From NCBI GenBank assembly GCA_910584055.1, contig CAJTZS010000012.1:31150-95149 (forward strand): DNA of 64,000 nucleotides. Reading direction: 5' to 3'. The stretch comes from an uncultured Muribaculaceae bacterium (GTDB lineage Bacteria; Bacteroidota; Bacteroidia; Bacteroidales; Muribaculaceae). Shown in pieces: positions 50,655 to 58,949 of this stretch. A program made the position numbers and the translations under genes. How positions within the stretch are numbered: position 1 is the first letter of the stretch; each line of letters begins with the position of its first letter. Below the pieces are notes generated by a model that was not told the DNA's origin, did not search any database, and worked only from the letters and a program-made list of their open reading frames with translations.

Positions 50655-51431
50655 TGCATCGGTCGTAGGCTTTCGCTTACGACTGATGACAGCCCAGTCC
50701 ATAGACTGTCAAGGCTCCGCTGGTCGGCAGTAATGGCGACGAGCCATATAAATGTGGCGCCGCCATTTCACTGCCACTTGGGAAATTATGTTGGTATGAT
50801 TGCTCCGTGATACTCACCGAGCAATCCAACATCGATATATGTGGAATACCCGGCGTACCCGAAATTGTCAGCAACGCCGTAATAACCGAGGTTCGCAGGC
50901 CTCACATCGCTAATTACCGCATTGCTGACGAATGGAGATTCCATCCTAACCGAAAAATGTTTTTTGTAGCCGAGGGTGCTCAGGCTATCACCGCCGGGGA
51001 CACAATAAAAATAACCGAGGTTTCGCTGCTCTTCACTTCGGTCATTTCCGCGTCCCCGACCGGGGAAGACTTCTCTGAAACGGTAATTACTCTTAATCGG
51101 CAATCAATCTTAATCGAACACTTGCCGTCTGCATCGGTCATAGGCTTTCGCTTTCGACTGATGACAGCCGTATCCTAAGATGATATTGGGTTCGCAGTGA
51201 CGTCACACGCACCCGACGAACCATATTCCATGTGGTGCCGGGATGCAGTGTGCCTATCTTGGAAAACTGAACCGGCAATCTTACTCCGTGTAGGCACACC
51301 GAGTGAAAATAGTGAAAATATGCCAAGTTTATATGAAATCTATCTACGGTTATACCTATAACGGCAACAACGCCATAAAGCTTTGAGGTTACGCCTGTGG
51401 CTTCTCTTCAAAGCTTTTTCGCGTCATTGCC
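50655..51431. repeat. Hairpin repeat block 2 (units U4 and U5)
   Basis: In order: H3 (50655-50694), H0 (50743-50758), H1 (50798-50826), H2 (50867-50929), H2 (50996-51057), H3 (51130-51170), H0 with compensating change ACCATAT/ATGTGGT (51220-51236), H1 (51281-51306) and H2 with AAAGCTTTGA/TCAAAGCTTT (51377-51417) inside GGCAA/TTGCC (51363-51431). Two full H3-H0-H1-H2 series in tandem. The interval 50445-51596 shows no convincing gene. Confidence 0.75.
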
Positions 51432-51596
51432 TTTTTCTTATATTCGGGTAAATTGTAATAGACGTTCATAAATCTATGACCACAAATATGTCTATGAGAA
51501 CTTAGATATTCAAGACTTCATAGACATATAATTATTTATTTTAAGAAGTCCTTTCGATGGTAGCAACGATACTAATTCTTATTTTAAGCTATTCCA

Positions 51597-53435
51597 TTAG
51601 TTCTTATTAGGGATTACAGGGATATAGAGATAGCTGTCGTGGGGAATACCCGTATAGATTGCATGGCGACCTTTGTTATGAAGCGGATTCATCGCAGTGA
51701 GATCAGTTGTGTCTGATACTTCTGTATCATTGCCTCCGATTGTCATCATTTCCATATCTTCACAGGGATTAAAGGTATATGAGTCCTTAGGAATTGTAAT
51801 TCTGGCTTTCCCAAACGGAATGGTTGCATCGGATGCACGATATGGCCCGACTGTAAGCTGTAGAATCTCGCCCTTCTCAAAGATAAGCCCCATTGGCCAT
51901 ATTTCAATGTCCATTTCAATTAGTTCTCCGGGCGTTAGCTTTTCAACCGTATTGAACGGATAGTAAGGTTCTGCCTCGGTGGAACGTGTGGTATCTGTCT
52001 TTCGGAGTGAAGCGCGAAGATAACCGGTAGCTACAGGTGGTGTACCGCCAAAACCTAAAAGCTGTTTCCCATCCTTAGACAGTTTCTCAACAGAAACAGC
52101 GAGGTCCATATCATCATTGTCAAGTGCGCTGGCAAAAAGGTGAAGCTTCATATAGCCTGTTATCTCAGTCTTTTCGGGCATAATCAAACGAAATACCGCC
52201 TTACTCCCGGCTTCATCGGAATTATAGACAATGACGCCATCATCTGATGGTTCTTTGTAAGTCAATGATGAATCTGAAGCGTTCAGATGTAGTTTCCTAT
52301 ATTCCGTCCTATTCAAAGGCCACTCGTTTTCAACTCTGTTGATGATATCCTCTCCTCCGGGATTTAATACTGAGAGACGTACTCTCGGTGTATTCTCCCA
52401 ACCGTTGTCTTCGTTTTTGAGATAATGGTCAAAGAAACGGCGCAGATCATCCATGTGCTCATCATTGTATTGGTCAAACCATTCTCCGGTATTGTGCACC
52501 CGAAGCCATTTTTCCGGAGATGAGATTCTTCTGAAACCGGCAAATGTACCGTGAGTATGAACGGGATTGGTATAACTTGCCACCACATAAGCAGGAATAG
52601 TTATATTTTCAAGCAACGGGGCTTTGTCTTCCCAATAATTGTCTATCAGGGGACGTTCTACAATCATTCTCGGCTGATCTTCCAGCAAACCGTTGTCAGA
52701 AGAAAACGTGTTGGCAATCATCAACGGAAATTCGGGCATCGGTATACCTCCTCGTGTGCCTGCCTCTCTGTAATGGTCGCTGAAACCCTCCCAGGGAGCG
52801 ATAGCGGCAAGGTGTTCAGGTTTTTCCGCTGCAATGAACCACTGAGAAACGGCAAGCCAAGAATTTCCCTCCATACCTACTTTTCCGGTACACCAAGGCT
52901 GTTCGGCTATCCACTCGATTACATCGCAGCCATCCATTGCATCCTGATGTCCCCAATAAAGGATATCACCCTCTGACTTATATGCGCCACGTTTATCAGG
53001 ATTGACTATGGCATAACCACGCGATACCCAATAAGATGGATCAGGACCCTCGAACTTTTCAAGACCCGTAGTGGCATTGAGAGGCACACCGGAACGCTCC
53101 GGCACATCATCGAGCATCTGACCGCCTACTTCCTTACCGTATGGGCTCCATGCCATAATTGCAGGAACCGGTTTCCCGTCTACAGGACGGAAAACATCTA
53201 CGTAGATCACTACACCGTCGCGTAATCTGACGGGCACATCACGTTCAAGAAGAATGTCACATTCCAGAGATTTGGCGCCTGGACGTCGATACGTACCGGC
53301 TTTCAGTATAGTGGATTCCTGTTTGAACCCTGGATAACGCACTCTTTCTGCTGTAGTCGGCAGAGCCTTACGCATCATCACGCCTTCTATCTTTTTCCCG
53401 TCTCTTCCGAGGAGACTAATTGTTTTAGCTTTCAT
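51597..53435 (-). CDS. CocE/NonD-family hydrolase
   Basis: A 612-residue alpha/beta hydrolase of the X-Pro dipeptidyl-peptidase (S15)/CocE type. 'VPAIMAWSPYGKEVGG' begins the fold, 'GKVGMEGNSWLAVSQWF' is the nucleophile elbow (Ser in GNSW), and the C-terminal ~200 residues form the jelly-roll domain typical of CocE. No signal peptide is evident, so it is cytoplasmic. It likely hydrolyses an ester or amide substrate. An AraC-type regulator is transcribed divergently and may control it. Confidence 0.85.
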   Translation of the reverse strand: MKAKTISLLGRDGKKIEGVMMRKALPTTAERVRYPGFKQESTILKAGTYRRPGAKSLECDILLERDVPVRLRDGVVIYVDVFRPVDGKPVPAIMAWSPYGKEVGGQMLDDVPERSGVPLNATTGLEKFEGPDPSYWVSRGYAIVNPDKRGAYKSEGDILYWGHQDAMDGCDVIEWIAEQPWCTGKVGMEGNSWLAVSQWFIAAEKPEHLAAIAPWEGFSDHYREAGTRGGIPMPEFPLMIANTFSSDNGLLEDQPRMIVERPLIDNYWEDKAPLLENITIPAYVVASYTNPVHTHGTFAGFRRISSPEKWLRVHNTGEWFDQYNDEHMDDLRRFFDHYLKNEDNGWENTPRVRLSVLNPGGEDIINRVENEWPLNRTEYRKLHLNASDSSLTYKEPSDDGVIVYNSDEAGSKAVFRLIMPEKTEITGYMKLHLFASALDNDDMDLAVSVEKLSKDGKQLLGFGGTPPVATGYLRASLRKTDTTRSTEAEPYYPFNTVEKLTPGELIEMDIEIWPMGLIFEKGEILQLTVGPYRASDATIPFGKARITIPKDSYTFNPCEDMEMMTIGGNDTEVSDTTDLTAMNPLHNKGRHAIYTGIPHDSYLYIPVIPNKN

Positions 53436-53563
53436 ATATGGTCGTGTTAAATCCTAATGGTATTAAAACAAACGCAGATATTGATTTGTTATATACGAAA
53501 ACAATGAAATAGTGTTCAAAAGCAACGATTTTCACTATGGTATGTTATAAATAACATGATATT

Positions 53564-54442
53564 ATGAACAAAAACAATCTGCAAGATTTCATAATACCGG
53601 ATCATCTGATAAAAGACACCTCATGTCCCAACCGTTTCAGTACAGCTTTTGGTCTTGTCCTTGATTCTCTTAAAATCGGTATGACAGCAAAAAAAGGAGA
53701 ACCCTATCATATCCCTGAAAACAAGATAATAAGAGTTCTCAAAGGCCATGCCACATACCGCATAAATATAGTTGACTATAAATTAAATCCGGATACTTGC
53801 ATACTTCTTCCTGCTGACTCTATCATTGAGGTTGTGGACTACAGTGAAGATATCGCGATAGAGGTACTTATAGTAAAACCATTGCCGGCCTTAGCCGACT
53901 CAATATGCCATAAGCTACCTACACAGTTGTTGGTCTTTACTCCGAGTGATGCTTTCCTGAAAAGATTTAACTCATTCCTAATACTTATAGGTATGATGAT
54001 TGATTCTACAACAGCCAGTGACAACACTATCGCTCAGACTGTGATGGCGTTATATACGGATATTCTCGAAGAGTATTCCGTCTGCTGCAACAACACGACG
54101 GCCGAACAATATTCAAAGCATAATGAGATATTCAATAGATTTGTTGCTTTATTGAACCGCTATGGTCATACTGAACGTAAATTAGAATTTTATGCAAAAC
54201 GACTAAATCTGTCACCAAACCATCTCAATACAACAATCCGAGATATGACAGGTATGACTGTCAAGGACTGGGTTAACCGAACTACTATAACGAAGGCAAA
54301 AATACTGTTAAGTCAGTCTGGAATGAAAATATTGGATATTGCAAAAGAATTAAAATTTCCTGCCTCAACAGCTTTTGTAAGATTTTTTCGTCAGTTGAAT
54401 GGCATGACTCCTCTACAATATCGTAATAATTCCCGACCATAA
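53564..54442 (+). CDS. AraC-family transcriptional regulator
   Basis: A 292-residue protein with a cupin-like N-terminal ligand domain and a C-terminal AraC DNA-binding region: 'LEFYAKRLNLSPNHLNTTIR' and 'ILDIAKELKFPASTAFVRFF', the two helix-turn-helix parts. Divergent from the hydrolase gene with 128 bases between, so it may activate that gene on sensing its substrate. Confidence 0.9.
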   Translation: MNKNNLQDFIIPDHLIKDTSCPNRFSTAFGLVLDSLKIGMTAKKGEPYHIPENKIIRVLKGHATYRINIVDYKLNPDTCILLPADSIIEVVDYSEDIAIEVLIVKPLPALADSICHKLPTQLLVFTPSDAFLKRFNSFLILIGMMIDSTTASDNTIAQTVMALYTDILEEYSVCCNNTTAEQYSKHNEIFNRFVALLNRYGHTERKLEFYAKRLNLSPNHLNTTIRDMTGMTVKDWVNRTTITKAKILLSQSGMKILDIAKELKFPASTAFVRFFRQLNGMTPLQYRNNSRP

Positions 54443-54550
54443 AGAGAGTTTAAAGTAACTTTATCTCATTGTTGTTTCCATCTACACTTACTTGCCCGAC
54501 ATATGTATTCGAACACTGACGGTTGTCGTTGACGGCACACGCTCCCGACA

Positions 54551-54738
54551 AATCATATTCTATGTGGCGCTGGGATGCTGTGTACCTACCTCTTAAAACT
54601 TAGTTGGCTATCATACACCGTGCCTACGACACCGAGTATGGTCGGCCGAAAGTCGATGATTAACAATTAAGGCTTCGCCTATCACGACATACACGCCAGA
54701 GCAATCGAGGTTACGCCTTCATCTTCACTTCAATGGCT
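54551..54738. repeat. Hairpin unit U6 (H0 + H1 + H2)
   Basis: H0 is degenerate (ATCATAT/ATGTGGC, 54552-54568). H1: CATACAC-C-GTG with CAC-C-GAGTATG (54612-54640), keeping the C-C mismatch. H2: AGCAATCGAGGT (54700-54711) with ACTTCAATGGCT (54727-54738). It sits directly left of leader copy D, as U1 and U2 do before copies B and C. The rest of 54443-54798 shows no gene. Confidence 0.7.
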
Positions 54739-54798
54739 CACGCATTTATGCCTATACTTTGAATATTAGGGCGATCCAAAAGGGTCGCCTTTTCTCTT

Positions 54799-55064
54799 GT
54801 GGAGCATTGAGTTTCGGCAGGTGGCGTTTTTCTGTGCGAAGTTACTGTGGACGGGAGGAACGGCAAGTGCCGCTACGCTTTCCGTCTGCGTCTGCCCCCG
54901 TGAGCCTCCACAAATTTTCTCGTACCTCCAAAATTTGGGTATCCCGTTCTTGACTTGACTCCACACTTGCCTTATCCTCCATTTGTCCTCAGTTCTTGAC
55001 TTGCACGAAAAACGGCCAGCCCTGCCGGAGAAGCTCAATCGAGCTTCACAAAGAGGGAAAAAAT
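54799..55064 (+). repeat. Leader repeat, copy D
   Basis: Fourth copy. Hairpin 1 reads CGGCA-AG-TGCCG (54861-54872), where copies B and C have CGTCA/TGACG, a paired T-A to G-C change. Hairpin 2 is AAATTTT/AAAATTT (54912-54936) with a longer loop; hairpin 3 is GAAGCTC/GAGCTTC (55030-55047). The minus-strand box is TAACTTCG (54844-54837), one base off. Downstream gene starts at 55089. Confidence 0.78.
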
Positions 55065-55088
55065 TAGAACTTAAACATTTTAAGAACT

Positions 55089-55283
55089 ATGAGAGTGAAA
55101 AGAATGACAATCGCAGAGGGCAAGCGAGTAGGGATAGACCGCTTCCCCAACTTCCACAAGACAGGGAGTGTCAGAGGTATGAAAAAACTGTACTATGGCG
55201 CAGAGTGCCTTTTGGTGAGATGTGGCAACTTTATCTATAACGTGTCTTCCGAGCCTCAAATTTACAATCAAGCAACCATCTAA
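55089..55283 (+). CDS. Small basic protein, 64 aa
   Basis: A 64-residue protein of unknown family. It is basic at the N-terminus ('MRVKRMTIAEGKRVGIDRF') and ends with 'LVRCGNFIYNVSSEPQIY'. It starts 25 bases after leader copy D, the first of a series of small co-directional genes. Confidence 0.6.
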   Translation: MRVKRMTIAEGKRVGIDRFPNFHKTGSVRGMKKLYYGAECLLVRCGNFIYNVSSEPQIYNQATI

Positions 55284-55295
55284 ATTTCACCCGAT

Positions 55296-55613
55296 ATGAA
55301 TAAAGATATAGACTTCATGAATATCGCCGACGGCGACAAGGCATTCGTTGAAGAGTTTGAGAACTTTGTCAACGGCAGAGTGACCAACACTGAAAAGACC
55401 GGTATGGCTATGACCACCATGCACCGCTATCTACAGCAGCAGGCGTTCAAGGTCTTTGTAGGATATATGAAGGCTCTCGCCCACAACTACCGAAAGGGAA
55501 GATACGACCAACGCAACGAGTGGGCTTCCAAACTTGCAGATGTGGCATACTCCTCGCTCATTGAGGCAGACCTAATGTATGACCCTGATTATACCGACCT
55601 TAAAAACAAGTGA
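55296..55613 (+). CDS. Hypothetical protein, 105 aa
   Basis: A 105-residue helical protein; 'TAMTTMHRYLQQQAFKVFV'-like 'MHRYLQQQAFKVFVGYM' and 'LADVAYSSLIEADLMYDPDY' make amphipathic helices. No family recognised. Followed immediately by the next gene. Confidence 0.65.
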   Translation: MNKDIDFMNIADGDKAFVEEFENFVNGRVTNTEKTGMAMTTMHRYLQQQAFKVFVGYMKALAHNYRKGRYDQRNEWASKLADVAYSSLIEADLMYDPDYTDLKNK

Positions 55614-55614
55614 T

Positions 55615-55782
55615 ATGGACGATACCGATTTCCCCGAATACGGACGGCAGTGTGAACTCAAAGAGCCGTGGCGAGGCTACCACAGGGGAACAATCGTAGG
55701 ACGAAACGGCTACCGCTTCATTGTGGAGTTCAGCAGTGGAGCGCAGATAGAACTGTATGATGATGAAATAGAATTTGACTGA
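55615..55782 (+). CDS. Small hypothetical protein, 55 aa
   Basis: Read from the ATG at 55615 ('MDDTDFPEYGRQCELKEPWR'), 1 base after the previous stop; an upstream in-frame ATG at 55579 lies inside the previous gene. The residues 'YHRGTIVGRNGYRFIVEF' suggest a small SH3-like beta barrel. No function assigned. Confidence 0.6.
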   Translation: MDDTDFPEYGRQCELKEPWRGYHRGTIVGRNGYRFIVEFSSGAQIELYDDEIEFD

Positions 55783-55783
55783 T

Positions 55784-56146
55784 ATGTGCAGATTACAGAC
55801 ACCCCAATTGGAGGAAACTCTAAAGGACTTTCCTCTCTACTCCCAGGACGGCAAGGGAAAAGACGCGATATGCCGTGCGGTATTTATGCTTGGCTCTGTA
55901 AAGTGGTTCATTCTTGAAGGCGATAAGGAGGGTGACGATACAGTGATGTTCGGCATTGTTATCGGACTTATTGAAGATGAATACGGATATATCTCACTGA
56001 AGGAGTTATCCGACATCGAGCTTGACCTTACGGATAAAGGTTACGGAAAGCACCATATAACCCAGATTGAAGACTTCAAGCCGAGACCGCTCAAAGAGAT
56101 AAACGACAGCAGACTCAAAAGCTTCCTTGCAAGGTTTGAGGATTAA
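55784..56146 (+). CDS. Hypothetical protein, 120 aa (DUF2958-like)
   Basis: Read from the ATG at 55784, 1 base after the previous stop. 'AVFMLGSVKWFILEGDKEGDD' and 'DEYGYISLKELSDIEL' resemble DUF2958-type proteins of mobile elements, a recollection not tested by search. Followed by an 11-bp hairpin (GTCAGCCGTGG/CCACGGCTGAC, 56156-56186), probably the end of this transcript. Confidence 0.65.
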   Translation: MCRLQTPQLEETLKDFPLYSQDGKGKDAICRAVFMLGSVKWFILEGDKEGDDTVMFGIVIGLIEDEYGYISLKELSDIELDLTDKGYGKHHITQIEDFKPRPLKEINDSRLKSFLARFED

Positions 56147-56205
56147 AGCAAATCAGTCAGCCGTGGCATAAAGATCCACGGCTGACACTAAATTATCACA
56201 ATAAT

Positions 56206-56583
56206 ATGTATATCGATGACTTGACCGGTGCGGTCGTAAAGTGTGCTGAAGATGAAGGCTGGAAAGTGGATGCCGGAATCTACTACAAGGAACAGAAAGC
56301 AGAATTTGAGTTCAGCAAGTTCAGCCCTGCCGGACGTGACTTTTCGTTCAGCGCAGAAATGAAGTGTGCCAACATCAACTCACTGATTGAGCATATGGAG
56401 GATTATTATGAGGATTTCGACGTGGACTATGAGACCTATATATGGCTCGACCAGTGGGGACACGGAAAGGACGGTGCCCCTTATAGGCTCCGCTCGGTGC
56501 TTGAGGATTCAGAGGCAATAGAGAAGATGGTTGGCGAGCTTCTTGAAGCCATCAGGAAGATGGAGGTGCCGAAAGAATACTGA
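56206..56583 (+). CDS. Hypothetical protein, 125 aa, paralogue 1
   Basis: A 125-residue acidic protein. It is related to the next gene (56692-57087): both start with a helix and 'GW' ('CAEDEGWKVDAGIY' against 'AVKQGWFVSVTV'), continue with 'FSFSAEMKCANINSLIEHM' against 'FCFTAELSEGLVGTLVDEI', and end with a helix. The ATG follows an 11-bp hairpin by 20 bases. Function unknown. Confidence 0.65.
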   Translation: MYIDDLTGAVVKCAEDEGWKVDAGIYYKEQKAEFEFSKFSPAGRDFSFSAEMKCANINSLIEHMEDYYEDFDVDYETYIWLDQWGHGKDGAPYRLRSVLEDSEAIEKMVGELLEAIRKMEVPKEY

Positions 56584-56607
56584 CCATTTTTGAAAATATT
56601 GTAAAAA

Positions 56608-56639
56608 GACCTGCCATATCCTCACGGACGTGGCAGGTC
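56608..56639. terminator. Hairpin between paralogous small genes
   Basis: GACCTGCCA (56608-56616) pairs perfectly with TGGCAGGTC (56631-56639). It has no T-tract. A similar 11-bp hairpin lies at 56156-56186. Either ends transcription or structures the next leader. Confidence 0.5.
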
Positions 56640-56691
56640 AAGGTGTGTGGAATAGTACCATAATATTCACCAAACTAAATCACTTTTCATT

Positions 56692-57087
56692 ATGAGATAC
56701 TTTGTTGTGCATAGCGATATAATCAGAATAGCGGTCAAGCAAGGTTGGTTTGTGTCTGTGACAGTATCGGAGGATAACACTCTCTACTTCGATTTCCAGA
56801 GGCGGACGCTCGGCGGCTTGCCGTTCTGCTTCACCGCCGAGTTGTCTGAAGGTCTTGTCGGCACACTTGTGGACGAGATCATCTCCTTTGTCGATGAACT
56901 CGACCCCGGAGGTTATGCCGCTGAATGGTCAGACGCATCCGGTCTTGTTTCGCCGACCCGATACCTCCAGGCCGTTGCCGATATGGACGACATCCGCACC
57001 CGTGCGTGGCTTCTCGCGGTTGAGCTGTCGGAACTTGCAGAGAGGCAAAACCGACTTGTTACCCTCCCGTGGTTCCATTGGAACTGA
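56692..57087 (+). CDS. Hypothetical protein, 131 aa, paralogue 2
   Basis: A 131-residue protein homologous to the preceding gene, G+C-richer in its second half. Shared features are the N-terminal 'IRIAVKQGWFVSV', the central 'FCFTAEL', and 'PTRYLQAVADMDDIRTRAW' matching 'PYRLRSVLEDSEAIEKMV'. A local duplication with divergence is likely. It ends 2 bases from the end of the converging HTH gene. Confidence 0.65.
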   Translation: MRYFVVHSDIIRIAVKQGWFVSVTVSEDNTLYFDFQRRTLGGLPFCFTAELSEGLVGTLVDEIISFVDELDPGGYAAEWSDASGLVSPTRYLQAVADMDDIRTRAWLLAVELSELAERQNRLVTLPWFHWN

Positions 57088-57088
57088 A

Positions 57089-57325
57089 TCAGGTCATTCT
57101 CTTCCTTCCTTTCTTCGGCAGTCCCTTCTGTTTATATTCAATCAGGGTCTGACCGAGGAACATAAACCGGCTGCTGTGACCGGTCAGGAGGTAAGGGAGT
57201 GGACTGTCAGGATTATTCACATAGTCGTAGACAGTGCAGCGGTGGACACCGAAGTACCGTGCGGCTTGCCCGGCAGAATACAGTTGTTCGGGTCTTATGT
57301 CAGGTTCTTTGTTTCTGGTTTTCAT
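57089..57325 (-). CDS. Excisionase-like HTH protein
   Basis: A 78-residue protein with an HTH_17 (MerR-like winged) core: 'YSAGQAARYFGVHRCTVYDYV', then 'LLTGHSSRFMFLGQTLIEYK'. Proteins of this type regulate excision or transfer of Bacteroidales elements. Basic C-terminus (KKGRKRMT). It faces the plus-strand small genes tail to tail. Confidence 0.8.
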   Translation of the reverse strand: MKTRNKEPDIRPEQLYSAGQAARYFGVHRCTVYDYVNNPDSPLPYLLTGHSSRFMFLGQTLIEYKQKGLPKKGRKRMT

Positions 57326-57527
57326 TTCACGGAATTTATGTAATCTTGAATCAGACTACAAAATTACTGCTTAAACGAGGAGCGGCCAAGAGGTAAATAT
57401 CGGATAATGTGGGATTTAATGGGATTTTGTAGGACTTGTCAGGTCCATTGACTCCAGCAGCAGGAAGGGATTGATCACCAAGAAAAAATTTTTTGAATGA
57501 AAGACCCATATATGCCGGGAGGTTGAC

Positions 57528-57770
57528 AACGGTGACATCAGTTTCTTTGTGTGAACTCCTGCAAAAGTGTTGGTCGTAACCTCCTTTATTACAATCTTTT
57601 TTCTTCTTTAATAAATAAAAAAGAATAAGATATTATAACCGTGAAAGTGTCAACTGTTGGCTATAAAATTTTACCGAACGATTATTTTGTCAACAGTTGT
57701 CAACGTTTGTCAACGCATCATTTTTAGATTATATAGCGTTATCACAGCCACTTAGGTTCTGTCAACATTG
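57528..57770. repeat. TGTCAAC iteron-like repeats
   Basis: TGTCAAC occurs at 57648, 57688, 57698, 57708 and 57760; the middle three are spaced exactly 10 bases apart. The inverse form GTTGACA is at 57532, inside a wider inverted repeat GGAGGTT/AACCTCC (57528-57534, 57578-57584). The flanks are AT-rich with runs of T and A. This is the look of a replication origin or integrase/regulator binding array. No gene is seen between 57326 and 57872. Confidence 0.65.
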
Positions 57771-57872
57771 TCATCCTCGAAACGTGTACCTTTTATTTTT
57801 CAGTGTTACCGCTTGATAATAAAAAAGACTACCCGAATGGATAGCCTTTATATCGTAATCATAGTTGTATTC

Positions 57873-58775
57873 TTACCAAGCAAACTCTGTCTGCCAATCT
57901 TTCGGGAAGCCTAAGAATTTGGATTTTGTGGAATTTACATAAGGATAATCTTTAAATAGACTTGCAAGTTGCTGCTTAAATGTATTGCCCGGTAAAATAC
58001 CCTTTAAAAGTGAACCAATGACACATATACTATAATACAACTTTGCAAGATCCTGTTGACTCCAACGTTTATTCCTTATTCCGAAATTATAGGCTTCGGG
58101 ACGCTTCTTTAGAGGACGATTCCACAGTCGTGCATGGTGACTGCAAATATTCCGCAGATAAACCAGAGTATTCATCCAGGATATGAACCTGTCTACACTG
58201 TCACATCCGAAGTTCTTCGCAACTTGAAGCTGCAAATCCTTGTTATTGAAGTTCCTAAAAAGTTTGATAAGCGCACCAAACGAAACTATCTGCAATGCAA
58301 TCCATGCTGGAGGGAACTCATCACTGTAGGTGTCTCTGAAATGCTGTATGAAGTCCTCCCTTGAATCTTCTATATCATATTGAAGATTACCAAGAAATTC
58401 CTCACACTCTTCTTTATTGATGAAATTTCCGGCATCTGTATACCAAAGAGCCGTATCTGTTCCCACACTGAACTTGTCAATGATAAGAGTTCTGAAAGCA
58501 ATTTCTATGCGTCCGAGATATGAGAAGAGCAGGGACTTCAGAGAGCGGTCGAACTCGTATATTGAATAGACCTTCTCGAAAGAGGTATCATCGACAAATC
58601 CACTGTGATCAACTTCATTTCTGAAGGGATATGCGTATCCACTGAAACGGTAATAACCTATAATTGAGAGTATATGCGATGCAAAGGCACGGTCGTAAAA
58701 CTCCATGCCTTTGCTTTCAAGCAGATTAATTTGCTCGCCAACAGGAATCGGCTTCTTGTCGTATTGACTCTTCAT
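57873..58775 (-). CDS. Abi_2 family (AbiD/F-like) abortive infection protein
   Basis: A 300-residue Abi_2 protein. Typical motifs are the N-terminal 'PVGEQINLLESKGMEFYDR', 'SIIGYYRFSGYAYPFR', 'YEFDRSLKSLLFSYLGRIEIAFRT' and the HEPN-like 'YLRNICSHHARLWNRPL' (R-x4-6-H). Such proteins stop phage growth at the cost of the cell, probably as RNases. Stand-alone gene with its own upstream region (58776-58949). Confidence 0.9.
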   Translation of the reverse strand: MKSQYDKKPIPVGEQINLLESKGMEFYDRAFASHILSIIGYYRFSGYAYPFRNEVDHSGFVDDTSFEKVYSIYEFDRSLKSLLFSYLGRIEIAFRTLIIDKFSVGTDTALWYTDAGNFINKEECEEFLGNLQYDIEDSREDFIQHFRDTYSDEFPPAWIALQIVSFGALIKLFRNFNNKDLQLQVAKNFGCDSVDRFISWMNTLVYLRNICSHHARLWNRPLKKRPEAYNFGIRNKRWSQQDLAKLYYSICVIGSLLKGILPGNTFKQQLASLFKDYPYVNSTKSKFLGFPKDWQTEFAW

Positions 58776-58949
58776 GTGCGGTGTTATAAAAAAAATGACC
58801 TACCAGTTTCGCATCGTTGAGAGGCGCGGTAGGTTCTATGGTTACAAAGTTAATACTTTTATTCCTACCAAACAAATATTCAGGCAAAAAAATGTGCAGG
58901 ATAAACTCCGTAGGAGTATTTTTTAACATTTATTCTGACTTTAATCACC

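Noticed and set aside
48495..51103. Minus-strand frames through the hairpin blocks, two of them with a shared Phe-Pro-Gly-Arg-Gly-Arg peptide
   Set aside because: The shared peptide comes from DNA repeats that are nearly identical, frames break between copies and within other units, and the paired changes in stems fit structure better than coding.
54759..54953. A 64-residue plus-strand frame in leader copy D
   Set aside because: Frame not conserved in the other leader copies; overlaps the conserved hairpins.
57648..57766. CRISPR-like short repeats
   Set aside because: The repeat is only 7 bases with 3-base gaps and irregular outer spacing; no cas genes are present, so iterons fit better.
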